Shown here: positions 23,237-31,006 of the stretch, in pieces
How positions within the stretch are numbered: the stretch's first letter is position 1
Layout: each line of letters begins with the position of its first letter
NCBI RefSeq assembly: GCF_014700075.1
Contig: NZ_JACXBU010000002.1
Location: forward strand, 574,603 to 638,602
Length of the DNA stretch: 64,000 nt
Direction of reading: 5' to 3'
Source: Pseudomonas sp. JM0905a
GTDB lineage: Bacteria; Pseudomonadota; Gammaproteobacteria; Pseudomonadales; Pseudomonadaceae
Notes under the pieces: generated by a model
The model's input: the letters and a program-made list of their open reading frames with translations, nothing else
What the model was told of the DNA's origin: nothing
Databases searched by the model: none
Translations under genes and position numbers: made by a program

Positions 23237-23748
23237 GCCGCTTCCAGACCCTGACCCCGTCCACCCTGTCCCGCGAAGCCTTCGTCGAAGCATTCGCCGA
23301 CATCTACGAGCACTCGCCCTGGGTTGCCGAGAAGGCCTTCGACCTGGGTCAAGACGACCGCATCGACGAAATCGACGGCCTGCACCAGCGCATGGCCGAC
23401 CTCTTGCTCAGTGCCAGCCATGAAGCCCAGCTGGCACTGATCAACGCTCACCCGGACCTGGCCGGCAAGGCAGCCGTCCGTGGCGAGCTGACCGAAGCCA
23501 GCACCAGCGAACAAGCCGGTGCCGGTATCCACGAATGCACGGCTGAAGAGTTCGCACGCTTCACCGAGCTGAACGACGCCTACAAGGCCAAGTTCGGGTT
23601 TCCTTTCATCATGGCGGTGAAAGGCAGCAACCGGCACCAGATCCTGGCGGCCTTCGAGGAGCGGATCCACAACTCTCCTGAAGTCGAGTTCTCCAGGGCG
23701 CTGGCCGAGATCAACAAGATCGCGCTGTTCCGTCTGCAGCAGATGTAA
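23233..23748 (+). CDS. uraD: OHCU decarboxylase
   Basis: Converts 2-oxo-4-hydroxy-4-carboxy-5-ureidoimidazoline to (S)-allantoin, completing the UraH reaction. It is 171 residues long and all helical. Family motifs are FVEAFADIYEHSPWVAEKAF with the catalytic His (in the EHSPW motif), LINAHPDLAGKAA, and NDAYKAKFGFPFIMAVKGSN. The ATG overlaps the puuE stop by 4 bases. In PAO1, as I recall, allantoicase follows next; here only a 161-base repeat-bearing gap precedes allA. Confidence 0.95.
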   Translation: MSRFQTLTPSTLSREAFVEAFADIYEHSPWVAEKAFDLGQDDRIDEIDGLHQRMADLLLSASHEAQLALINAHPDLAGKAAVRGELTEASTSEQAGAGIHECTAEEFARFTELNDAYKAKFGFPFIMAVKGSNRHQILAAFEERIHNSPEVEFSRALAEINKIALFRLQQM

Positions 23749-23860
23749 GCCGCAGTCGCACCGCTCCTATTCGAGACCGGGTGGGCAACGGCCCGCCCAT
23801 CGGCTCTCCACCTAATCGGAGAGCCACGGGGGAGGATGGAAATACCGCCCTCTCCACCAG

Positions 23861-23878
23861 CCCCTCCCCCTCGCGGGA
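23861..23878 (+). repeat. GC-rich leader element before allA (shared with guaD and hyi)
   Basis: The core CCCCTCCCCCTCGCGGGA lies 32 bases before the allA ATG. Close variants lie 35 bases before guaD (13564-13580) and in the stem-loop before hyi (37119-37146). Origin is unknown; REP-like element is the simplest reading. Confidence 0.45.
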
Positions 23879-23909
23879 TGGGAACCAGCAACGAACAAGT
23901 AGAACAGCC

Positions 23910-24413
23910 ATGCGAACCCTGAAGATCGAGCCCCTGACCAAAGAAGCCTTCGCCCCCTTCGGAGATGTGATCGAAACCGACGGCAGCGAGTACTTCATGA
24001 TCAACAACGGCTCCACCCGCCGTTATCACAAGCTGGCCACGGTCGAGACCGCCCAGCCCGACGACAAGGCAATCATCAGCATCTTCAGCGCCGAATCCCT
24101 CGAGATGCCTTTGCGCATCCGCATGCTGGAACGACATCCGCAGGGCAGCCAGGCTTTCATTCCGCTGCTCGGCAACTCCTTTCTGGTCGTGGTCGCGCCA
24201 ATTGGCGATGTACCTGTACCGGGCTTGGTCCGTGCCTTCCTCTCCAATGGCAGGCAGGGCGTTAATTACCATCGCGGCGTCTGGCACCACCCGGTGCTGA
24301 CGATCGAAAAGCGGGATGACTTCCTGGTGGTTGATCGCAGTGGTTCTGGCAACAACTGCGACGAGCATTACTTCACTGAGGACGAGCAACTGCTCCTCGA
24401 CCCCCACCACTAA
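23910..24413 (+). CDS. allA: Ureidoglycolate lyase
   Basis: Splits ureidoglycolate into glyoxylate and urea, linking ureide breakdown to gcl. The 167-residue cupin-like protein has MRTLKIEPLTKEAFAPFG, DVIETDG, LRIRMLERHPQGSQAFIPL, FLVVVAP and VNYHRGVWHHPVLTIE, all characteristic of AllA. The start is ATG at 23910; the upstream open frame is the repeat gap and is rejected. It is followed 52 bases later by puuD on the same strand. Confidence 0.95.
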   Translation: MRTLKIEPLTKEAFAPFGDVIETDGSEYFMINNGSTRRYHKLATVETAQPDDKAIISIFSAESLEMPLRIRMLERHPQGSQAFIPLLGNSFLVVVAPIGDVPVPGLVRAFLSNGRQGVNYHRGVWHHPVLTIEKRDDFLVVDRSGSGNNCDEHYFTEDEQLLLDPHH

Positions 24414-24465
24414 TAAGAGAAGCCCAACGATCGGCGTGCCGGTCGGCGGGAAAGAGGTAACAACT

Positions 24466-25773
24466 GTGGAAGCACATCTGATCGAATGGCTGAACCTGAG
24501 CATTCGCTGGGTTCACATGATCACCGGTATCGCCTGGATCGGCGCATCCTTCTATTTCGTCTGGCTGGAGAACAACCTCAACCGCGCCAACCCGCGCGAC
24601 GGGCTGTCGGGTGACCTCTGGGCCATCCACGGTGGCGGTATCTACCACCTGGAGAAATACAAGCTCGCCCCGCCGAAAATGCCGGACAACCTGCACTGGT
24701 TCAAATGGGAAGCCTATTTCACCTGGTTGTCGGGCGTTGCCCTGCTGACTGTGGTGTTCTACCTGAACCCGACCCTGTACCTGATCGCACCCGGCGTGGA
24801 CATTGCTCCGGCTACCGCCGTCGCCATCGGCATCGGCTCGCTGGTCGCAGGCTGGTTCATCTATGACTTCCTCTGCGACTCGCCGCTGGGCAAGACCCCC
24901 GCATTGCTCGGCCTGGTGCTGTTCGTACTGATCGTCGGCGCGGCCTGGGGCTTCACCCATGTGTTCAGCGGCCGTGGCTCTTACATCCATGTCGGCGCCC
25001 TGATCGGCACCATCATGGTCGGCAACGTGTTCCGCATCATCATGCCGGCCCAGCGCGCGCTGGTTAAAGCCATCGAAGAAAACCGCACCCCGGACCCGGT
25101 CCTGCCGGCCAAGGGTCTGCTGCGTTCGCGCCACAACAACTACTTCACCCTGCCGGTGCTGTTCATCATGATCAGCAACCACTTCCCGAGCACCTACGGT
25201 AGCCAGTACAACTGGCTGATCCTGGCCGGGATTGCGGTACTCGCGGTACTGGTGCGCCACTACTTCAACACCCGCCACGACAGCAACAAGTTCGCCTGGA
25301 CCCTGCCGGCCGGCGCCCTGGGCATGATCTGCCTGGCGTTCGTCACCGCGCCGAACTACAAGGCCGTCGAACCGAGCGTTGCCGTGGAGCCCGGCCACCA
25401 GGAGCAAGCCGCTCCCGCCGCCAGCAGCGCCGCTGCCCCGGCCAGCGAAAGCAAGCCTCAGGCTGCCGCACCGGCTGAATCCGCCGCCCCAGCCCAGGCC
25501 AGTGCCACCGGCTCTGACTTCGGCAAGGTCCACAGCGTGATCCAGGAGCGCTGCGCCGTCTGCCATTCCGCCAAGCCCTCCAGCCCGATGTTCACTTCGG
25601 CTCCGGGCGGCGTGATGCTCGACACCCCGCAGCAGATCCAGATGCTCGCACCGAAGATCCAGGCCCAGGCAGTCGCCAGCCAGATCATGCCGTTGGGCAA
25701 CATCACCCAGATGACCCAGGAAGAGCGTGACCTGATTGGCCGCTGGATCGCCCAAGGCGCCAAGACCAACTGA
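24466..25773 (+). CDS. puuD: Membrane urate hydroxylase PuuD with C-terminal cytochrome c
   Basis: Oxidises urate to 5-hydroxyisourate and passes electrons to the respiratory chain rather than to oxygen directly. The 435-residue protein begins with about eight membrane helices (LNLSIRWVHMITGIAWIGAS, FYFVWLENNL, then HNNYFTLPVLFIMISNHFPS). An Ala/Pro-rich linker (about 310-345) leads to a periplasmic cytochrome c domain with CAVCH (about 362-366) and a distal Met ligand region (SQIMPLGNITQMTQEER). The start is GTG at 24466 after AGAGG; upstream frame belongs to the allA overlap. It replaces soluble urate oxidase in this pathway. Confidence 0.95.
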   Translation: MEAHLIEWLNLSIRWVHMITGIAWIGASFYFVWLENNLNRANPRDGLSGDLWAIHGGGIYHLEKYKLAPPKMPDNLHWFKWEAYFTWLSGVALLTVVFYLNPTLYLIAPGVDIAPATAVAIGIGSLVAGWFIYDFLCDSPLGKTPALLGLVLFVLIVGAAWGFTHVFSGRGSYIHVGALIGTIMVGNVFRIIMPAQRALVKAIEENRTPDPVLPAKGLLRSRHNNYFTLPVLFIMISNHFPSTYGSQYNWLILAGIAVLAVLVRHYFNTRHDSNKFAWTLPAGALGMICLAFVTAPNYKAVEPSVAVEPGHQEQAAPAASSAAAPASESKPQAAAPAESAAPAQASATGSDFGKVHSVIQERCAVCHSAKPSSPMFTSAPGGVMLDTPQQIQMLAPKIQAQAVASQIMPLGNITQMTQEERDLIGRWIAQGAKTN

Positions 25774-25815
25774 GCATCAAGGGGACCTGCAACATCGGCT
25801 CCCCCAATGACCACG

Positions 25816-25877
25816 GCAGGCGGTGACCCCAAGCACCGCCTGCTTTAAAGCCTGCCCCCCAGGCGGGCTTCTTTTTC
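25816..25877 (+). terminator. Tandem hairpin terminator after puuD
   Basis: Two stems in series: GCAGGCGGTG/CACCGCCTGC (25816-25825, 25834-25843) and AAGCCTGCC/GGCGGGCTT (25848-25856, 25862-25870, one G-T pair), then CTTTTTCTT. Confidence 0.85.
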
Positions 25878-26008
25878 TTCCAGTAGAACCCGCAGTCCCC
25901 CGCCGGGTGCCACCCACCCGGCCAGCAACATGAATACCCGGCAAGCTGAACCCACGAGGTGCGGCATTGCCAAGCGACTTACAAGAACAAAAGCGCCCGA
26001 GGTGTTGC

Positions 26009-27355
26009 ATGACCCCAACGACAGAGCGAGAAATCGCCCTTTCGCCCGCTGACCAGCGCCTGCCCCTGATGCAATTGCTGCTTGTCGGTTTCCAGCATGT
26101 CCTGCTGATGTACGGTGGCGCCGTTGCCGTACCCCTGATCGTCGGCCAGGCCGCCGGTCTGTCCCGTGAAGAAATCGCCTTCCTGATCAATGCCGACCTG
26201 CTGGTCGCCGGTATCGCCACCATCATCCAGTCCATCGGCATCGGTCCGGTGGGCATCCGCATGCCGGTGATGATGGGCGCGAGCTTCGCCGCCGTGGGCA
26301 GCATGGTGGTGATGGCCGGGATGCCCGGCGTCGGTATCCAGGGCATCTTCGGTGCCACCATCGCCGCCGGCTTCTTCGGCCTTCTGCTCGCCCCCTTCAT
26401 GTCGCGCATCGTGCGCTTCTTCCCGCCGCTGGTGACCGGTACCGTGATCACCTCCATCGGCCTCACCCTCTTCCCGGTTGCGGTCAACTGGGCAGGTGGC
26501 GGTAGCCAGGCCAGCCACTTCGGTGCCCTGGAATACCTGTCCATCGCCGCTCTGGTACTGGGCACCATCCTGCTGGTGAACCGCTTCCTCAAGGGTTTCT
26601 GGGTGAACGTCTCGGTACTGATCGGCATGGCTCTGGGTTACGCCCTGGCCGGCGCCTGCGGAATGGTCGACCTCAATGGACTGGACGAGACTCCCTGGTT
26701 CCAGGTGGTGGAGCCTCTTCACTTCGGCATGCCGAAGTTCGAGCTGGCCTCGGTGCTGTCTATGTGTCTGGTGGTGGTGATCATCTTCGTCGAGTCCACC
26801 GGCATGTTCCTTGCCCTGGGCAAGATCACCGGTCGCGAAGTCTGTCCCAACGCACTGCGTCGCGGCTTGATGTGCGACGCTGGCGCCTCCTTCCTGGCGG
26901 GTTTCTTCAACACCTTCACCCATTCGTCCTTCGCCCAGAACATTGGGCTGGTGCAGATGACTGGTGTCCGCAGCCGCTATGTCACGGTCGCCGCAGGTGC
27001 CTTTCTGATCGGCCTGAGCCTGCTGCCCAAAGCCGCCTTCCTGGTCGCTTCGATTCCGCCGGCAGTGCTCGGTGGTGCGGGTCTGGCGATGTTCGGCATG
27101 GTGGCCGCAACCGGCATCAAGATCCTCCACGAAGCGGATATCAGCGACCGTCGTAATCAATTGCTGGTAGCCGTCAGCATGGGAATGGGCATGGCGCCGG
27201 TGGTTCGCCCCGAACTCTTCGCCCAGCTGCCCCACTGGATGGAGCCGATCACCCATAGCGGCATCGCCATGGCCACTGTCAGCGCCCTCACCCTGAACCT
27301 GCTGTTCAACATCCTGGGCGAGAAGGAGCGCAGCCGGCACTGCGCCGCCCACTAA
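26009..27355 (+). CDS. NCS2 nucleobase permease, probable urate/xanthine transporter
   Basis: A 448-residue inner-membrane symporter with about 14 segments. Signatures include FQHVLLMYGGAVAVPLIVG, the QSIGIGPVGIRMPVMMGASF half-helix, FVESTGMFLALGKITGREV (conserved Glu) and QNIGLVQMTGVRSRYV, the NCS2 Q-N-x-G box. This subset resembles urate and xanthine carriers such as UacT more than uracil permeases. The start is ATG at 26009 behind GAGG; a TTG at 25967 extends the frame without a ribosome site. It follows puuD, which fits urate as the substrate. Confidence 0.93.
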   Translation: MTPTTEREIALSPADQRLPLMQLLLVGFQHVLLMYGGAVAVPLIVGQAAGLSREEIAFLINADLLVAGIATIIQSIGIGPVGIRMPVMMGASFAAVGSMVVMAGMPGVGIQGIFGATIAAGFFGLLLAPFMSRIVRFFPPLVTGTVITSIGLTLFPVAVNWAGGGSQASHFGALEYLSIAALVLGTILLVNRFLKGFWVNVSVLIGMALGYALAGACGMVDLNGLDETPWFQVVEPLHFGMPKFELASVLSMCLVVVIIFVESTGMFLALGKITGREVCPNALRRGLMCDAGASFLAGFFNTFTHSSFAQNIGLVQMTGVRSRYVTVAAGAFLIGLSLLPKAAFLVASIPPAVLGGAGLAMFGMVAATGIKILHEADISDRRNQLLVAVSMGMGMAPVVRPELFAQLPHWMEPITHSGIAMATVSALTLNLLFNILGEKERSRHCAAH

Positions 27356-27406
27356 CCCTATTTGCTCCCATCCGGCCGTGCCCATGAGGCGCAGCCGGAA
27401 CTCCAC

Positions 27407-27432
27407 AGCCCGTCTACCCGGCGGGCTCTTTT
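27407..27432 (+). terminator. Terminator after the NCS2 permease
   Basis: Stem AGCCCG/CGGGCT (27407-27412, 27422-27427) followed by CTTTT, 51 bases past the stop. Confidence 0.75.
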
Positions 27433-27528
27433 AAGCACTTTCCTGATACCGGCCCGCATCTGCGCAAGGCCGTTCAGGAGGCGTTCACCCACGATTTCGG
27501 CAGTACAACAACAAGAAGGAGTCTCTGA

Positions 27529-28380
27529 ATGCTTCGCTATCCCGCCCTGGCGCTTGGTGCCGTCCTGATCGCCTCCACTCCGACCAGCTTTGCCGCTGAA
27601 AACGGCAAGTTCTTCGAGTGGACGAGCAACAGCGTCGGCTTCCGTTACGGCCAGCAGTTCACCAACCCGAACAATCCGGACAAGTTTGCCAAGCGGATCT
27701 ACAGCTTCACCCACGCCGACGGCTACCGGTACGGCAGCAACTTCTTCAACCTGGACGTATTCCTCTCCGACAGCCGCGACCCGCGCAAGGGCACCGATCA
27801 CGGCGGTAGCGAGGTCTACGCGGTCTACCGGCACCAGTTGTTCGCCTCGCGGGTATTCGACCAGCCCCTGGGCACAGGCCTGATCAAGGACTACGCCTTC
27901 ACCCTCGGCTTCGACGCCAACCGCAACAACAACCTGGCCTCGGCCAAGAAGCGCGCTGTGGTTTTCGGCCCGACCCTCAAGTTCAACGGTGCCGCTGTGC
28001 TCGACCTGAGCCTGATGTACTACCGCGAGAAGAACCACTCGGGTATCCCCAGTGCGAAGCACCCGGACCACACCTTCGATGCAACCTACATGGTCAACGT
28101 GACCTGGCTGAAACCCTTCCAGCTGGGTGATCGCGACGCCAAGTTCCAGGGCTTCGTCAACTACGTGGGGGAAAAGGGCGAGGACTACTTCGACAAGGAC
28201 ACCGCGCCGGAAACCCTGATGCGGACCTCGCTGATGGTCGCCGCATTGCCCGGCGCCAAGCGCAAGCCGAACCTGTGGCTGGGTGTTGGCTACGAGTACT
28301 GGCACAACAAATTCGGCGTCGACGGCGGCCGTGGCAGCCGCACCTCGACGCCGACGGTGAACCTGGAATTCACCTTCTGA
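27529..28380 (+). CDS. Tsx-like nucleoside-specific outer-membrane channel 1
   Basis: A 283-residue outer-membrane beta-barrel with a signal peptide (ALALGAVLIASTPTSFA, cut before AENG), WTSNSVGFRYGQQF, alternating aromatic strands and a C-terminal phenylalanine (NLEFTF) as needed for BAM insertion. The repeated DGYRYGSNFFNLDVFLSD and VGYEYWHNKFG patterns match the Tsx/OmpK family. It sits after the urate/xanthine permease, so purine bases, nucleosides or urate are plausible cargo. The start is ATG at 27529 after AAGGAG. Confidence 0.9.
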   Translation: MLRYPALALGAVLIASTPTSFAAENGKFFEWTSNSVGFRYGQQFTNPNNPDKFAKRIYSFTHADGYRYGSNFFNLDVFLSDSRDPRKGTDHGGSEVYAVYRHQLFASRVFDQPLGTGLIKDYAFTLGFDANRNNNLASAKKRAVVFGPTLKFNGAAVLDLSLMYYREKNHSGIPSAKHPDHTFDATYMVNVTWLKPFQLGDRDAKFQGFVNYVGEKGEDYFDKDTAPETLMRTSLMVAALPGAKRKPNLWLGVGYEYWHNKFGVDGGRGSRTSTPTVNLEFTF

Positions 28381-28439
28381 ACCGAGTCCCGCCGAAAGGC
28401 GTTCAATCCCCTTTGCGACCCGGAGGGAGGCCAGTCGCC

Positions 28440-28536
28440 GTGAGGGCGAATTGATTCGCGAGTGGCCGTGCAGCGGCGCCCGGTCTGGTACACCGGGAAA
28501 TCCGCAGGCCCGCATCGCGAATGAATGCGCTCCCAC
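28440..28536. repeat. REP-type inverted pair
   Basis: The arms 28440-28461 and 28515-28536 are inverted variants of the same GCGAATTCATTCGC-type element found at 14981-15084. It lies between the two converging Tsx-like genes. Confidence 0.65.
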
Positions 28537-28587
28537 ACCGCAGCGACCGGCTGGCGCCATGGATGGCTCTCCTCCCCTTTTAACCGA

Positions 28588-28626
28588 GAGGAAGGCGTGG
28601 TGCGCCTTCCTCCGGTCTTTTTTCCC
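28588..28626 (+). terminator. Terminator between converging Tsx-like genes
   Basis: A 10-bp stem GAGGAAGGCG/CGCCTTCCTC (28588-28597, 28603-28612) is followed by CGGTCTTTTTT. It is best on the plus strand, though 207 bases after the first Tsx stop. Confidence 0.8.
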
Positions 28627-28632
28627 GATGGA

Positions 28633-29442
28633 TCAGAAGTGCACCTTGACCAGCAGGCTGGCGGTGTTCTGGTCGGTACCATCGAGGATCTCGTCACCCA
28701 GGAAGCTCTCGCTGTCGATACCGTACTTGTCCTTCCAGTAGTCGTACTCGAAACCAACGTAGAGCTGCTTCTCGCCCCAACCCATGGCCTTGCCCAGGTC
28801 GTACTTCACCTGCGGGTTGAAGTGCAGGTTGGCGTGGTAAGTGCCGCGATCGTTCTCGTCGTTGTCCACCACCCAGTCCATGAAGCCATCGATCAGGATG
28901 TCGGAGTTGCCCACCGGAATGGTGTAGCTCCACACCGGAGTGATCTGCCACACGTCGTCGCCCGGACGGCTGCCGTCGGTCTGGCGGTTGTAGAAGTTGA
29001 CCTGGAAGTAGTCGAAGCCGGGAACGGCCAGGTCGAAGCCCGGACCGATCAGGTAGGACTCGACGTCGCCTTCACCGAACTCGTAGGTCATGGCCAGCAG
29101 CACATCGGTCACCGGACCGAACTGGATCTTCTGGTCGAATATCTTGCCGAGGGACAGGCGCGGCTGGAATTCGCCGTAGTAGGTGTTGTCGCCGACCTGC
29201 GCATCCTTGTCACCGTTGTAGAAGATCTTGTCCAGGAAGAAGAAGTTATCGCCGTACTTCCAGCCATCCGCGTGCTCGAAGGTCACGGTCTGCTGGATCT
29301 CCGGATTGACCTTGAAGTTCTGGCCATAGAGGTAGGTCAGGCTGTTGTTCTGCCAGAACAGCAGGTCACCGGCGATGGCCTGGCCGCCTCCGAGCAATCC
29401 GGTCGTGAGGGCGAGGCAGTGCGGCAGATACTTGGCATTCAT
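28633..29442 (-). CDS. Tsx-like outer-membrane channel 2
   Basis: A 269-residue barrel protein with a signal peptide (CLALTTGLLGGGQAIA, cut before GDLL). Its N-terminus, LFWQNNSLTYLYGQNFKVNP, and EHADGWKYGDNFFFLDKIF match the Tsx/OmpK family; the C-terminus VKVHF again ends in Phe. It is a distant paralogue of the first Tsx-like gene, converging on it, with more acidic loops (GEGDVESY, DENDRG). Upstream at about 30 kb lie a TATAAT box and a TTGTGTACAA palindrome in the same orientation, so it may belong to the purine regulon. Confidence 0.9.
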   Translation of the reverse strand: MNAKYLPHCLALTTGLLGGGQAIAGDLLFWQNNSLTYLYGQNFKVNPEIQQTVTFEHADGWKYGDNFFFLDKIFYNGDKDAQVGDNTYYGEFQPRLSLGKIFDQKIQFGPVTDVLLAMTYEFGEGDVESYLIGPGFDLAVPGFDYFQVNFYNRQTDGSRPGDDVWQITPVWSYTIPVGNSDILIDGFMDWVVDNDENDRGTYHANLHFNPQVKYDLGKAMGWGEKQLYVGFEYDYWKDKYGIDSESFLGDEILDGTDQNTASLLVKVHF

Positions 29443-29567
29443 GGTTTTTCCCTTGTTGTAGTGGTGTAGGTTTCAGTTTTTCCACCCCGCACCCGCCCGA
29501 GACCCGCCCTTGGTCAGGGCAGGCTGCAGGCGGGTTCGGGACCGGAGGGAGTTACGCGCGCCGGGCG

Positions 29568-29888
29568 TCAGCCAGTAAGGCCGAGGCTGCAGTGGCGAGC
29601 GATACCGGACGGGCTGTCTTCAGCGTTGCGCTGTTCGGCTGCATCCAGGGGGTACTGCTGAACCTCGTTTACCGAGGTCAGGAAGACGAATTGTTCTGCA
29701 CGTGAATGGTTCAGCGGCTGGCCGAAAAGTCCGGGCAGACCTGCTGCAGGCAACGTCGCAGTAGCGATACCGGACGCGCGCATGGATAGGGGCTGGTGAA
29801 CGGCGATGAGGCGATGCCTCGGCCGTCGACGGCCTTGCCGGCCGTGGCGGAGTTCGGAGCGAACCCCGAAGGTGTCGGATGAACTCAT
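29568..29888 (-). CDS. Doubtful 106-residue ORF upstream of the second Tsx-like gene
   Basis: An in-frame ATG at 29888 gives a 106-residue, Arg/Ser-rich peptide (SSSDTFGVRSELRHGRQGRR) with no domain I recognise and no good ribosome site. The 14-mer AGCGATACCGGACG occurs at both 29598-29611 and 29763-29776, so the frame contains a partial internal duplication (ASGIATATLP versus SGIARHCSLG). It may be a decayed gene or plain leader sequence. Confidence 0.25.
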   Translation of the reverse strand: MSSSDTFGVRSELRHGRQGRRRPRHRLIAVHQPLSMRASGIATATLPAAGLPGLFGQPLNHSRAEQFVFLTSVNEVQQYPLDAAEQRNAEDSPSGIARHCSLGLTG

Positions 29889-29998
29889 GGGTAAAGCCTG
29901 CCTATTGTTTTTGTCGGTCGTGGGCTTACAGGGTGGCGATGAACACCCCATGTAGTTAGTCATCGGAAAAAGCTGATCTGGCGGTCAGGTTTTTCTGA

Positions 29999-30054
29999 AT
30001 TATATACACGCTGCGAACATCACAAACAACACTTTCTTTCAGAATTGTGTACAA
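29999..30054 (-). promoter_or_regulatory. Promoter TATAAT with upstream operator TTGTGTACAA, toward the second Tsx gene
   Basis: The minus strand has a consensus -10 TATAAT (complement of 29999-30004) and a weak -35 near 30022-30027. The palindrome 30045-30054 lies just upstream of the -35 region. The first minus-strand genes downstream are the doubtful ORF and the second Tsx-like porin. Confidence 0.5.
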
Positions 30055-30121
30055 ACTGCCGAGCGAGGTTCCGCCTGATTCGCGCTGAATGGCTCTGGCA
30101 CGGGCTTGCAGGCGATGCAGG

Positions 30122-30940
30122 TCAGGGCTTTGCCTTCTCCTTCTGGCGCTTGAGGAAGTCCACCTTCCACTGCTCCATCCCCAGGTATTCGGAGTCCAGG
30201 TTGGCCTCGACCTGGTAGCGCGCCTTGAGCGCTTCCACCTCCTGACGGTGTTCGGTGAGGAAGCGGTCGAAGCGGTCGATCAGCTCGGGATGCTTGAGGC
30301 TGGAGAGATTGAAAGTGCCGCGGGTGTGCGGGAGCTTCGGGTCGAACACCAGTGCACCGGGGCGGGCACGGATGTTGTCGAGGTAGTAGGTCGCGACCAC
30401 CACGTTGTAGTAGGCGCCGTCGGCCTGTTGCTTCATCGCCTGCTTGATCATCTGGCCAAGGTCGCCGCTGTGCACCACCTCGGTCTGGCCGGCGTCGATG
30501 CGCTCCTGGTAACTCCAGGGCGTCCAGCCGTCGACCACCGCCAGCCTGGCCAGGCTGTCAACGCCCTGCCCCTGGCGCTTGGGTGCTACCAGTACCCCGT
30601 CGACGTACTCCACTACCGGCAGGCTGTAGGTGATGTCCTTGCCACCCTTCAGGTCGCCCGCCCAGTTGGGATTGTCCGGGTACTTGAAGTCGACGCTGCC
30701 GTTGAGCAAATGCTGGGTGAGCTGATTGACCGGCAACGTCTGGTACTGGATATCCAGACCGGCGTCACGGGCAAACAGGTCCAGCAGGTCGCGGGCGAAG
30801 CCCTGGTATTCCCCCTGGTCGCTGACCCAGTAGTGAGGCTGGAAGGCCTGCTTCTCCACACCGATCACATAGGTTTGCGCCAGAGCACCATTGGCGGACA
30901 GAAGGCCGGCAGCCAGCCAGCCGAAAACCCGAGGTTTCAT
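30122..30940 (-). CDS. Orphan amino-acid-type ABC solute-binding protein
   Basis: A 272-residue periplasmic protein of the SBP-bac-3 (PAAT) family. It has a signal peptide (RVFGWLAAGLLSANGALA, cut before QTYV), a first lobe with FARDLLDLFARDAGLDIQYQ, a hinge near YSLPVVEYVDG and a second lobe with AKRQ-type loop and MIKQAMKQQADGAYY. The start at 30940 has GGAGGAGG in front; the longer frame is rejected. No ABC permease or ATPase gene is nearby, so it must use a distant transporter or act as a sensor-associated receptor. It lies 66 bases downstream of the deaminase gene, probably in one operon with it. Confidence 0.9.
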   Translation of the reverse strand: MKPRVFGWLAAGLLSANGALAQTYVIGVEKQAFQPHYWVSDQGEYQGFARDLLDLFARDAGLDIQYQTLPVNQLTQHLLNGSVDFKYPDNPNWAGDLKGGKDITYSLPVVEYVDGVLVAPKRQGQGVDSLARLAVVDGWTPWSYQERIDAGQTEVVHSGDLGQMIKQAMKQQADGAYYNVVVATYYLDNIRARPGALVFDPKLPHTRGTFNLSSLKHPELIDRFDRFLTEHRQEVEALKARYQVEANLDSEYLGMEQWKVDFLKRQKEKAKP

Positions 30941-31006
30941 GACCTCCTCCTTGTTCTTCTTGGGCGGGGTAGACAGGAGCGGGATCACCCCGCTCCCGGT
31001 GGCGAG

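Noticed and set aside
30122..30940. Complete ABC importer around the solute-binding protein
   Set aside because: No permease or ATP-binding gene was found on either side within the window.
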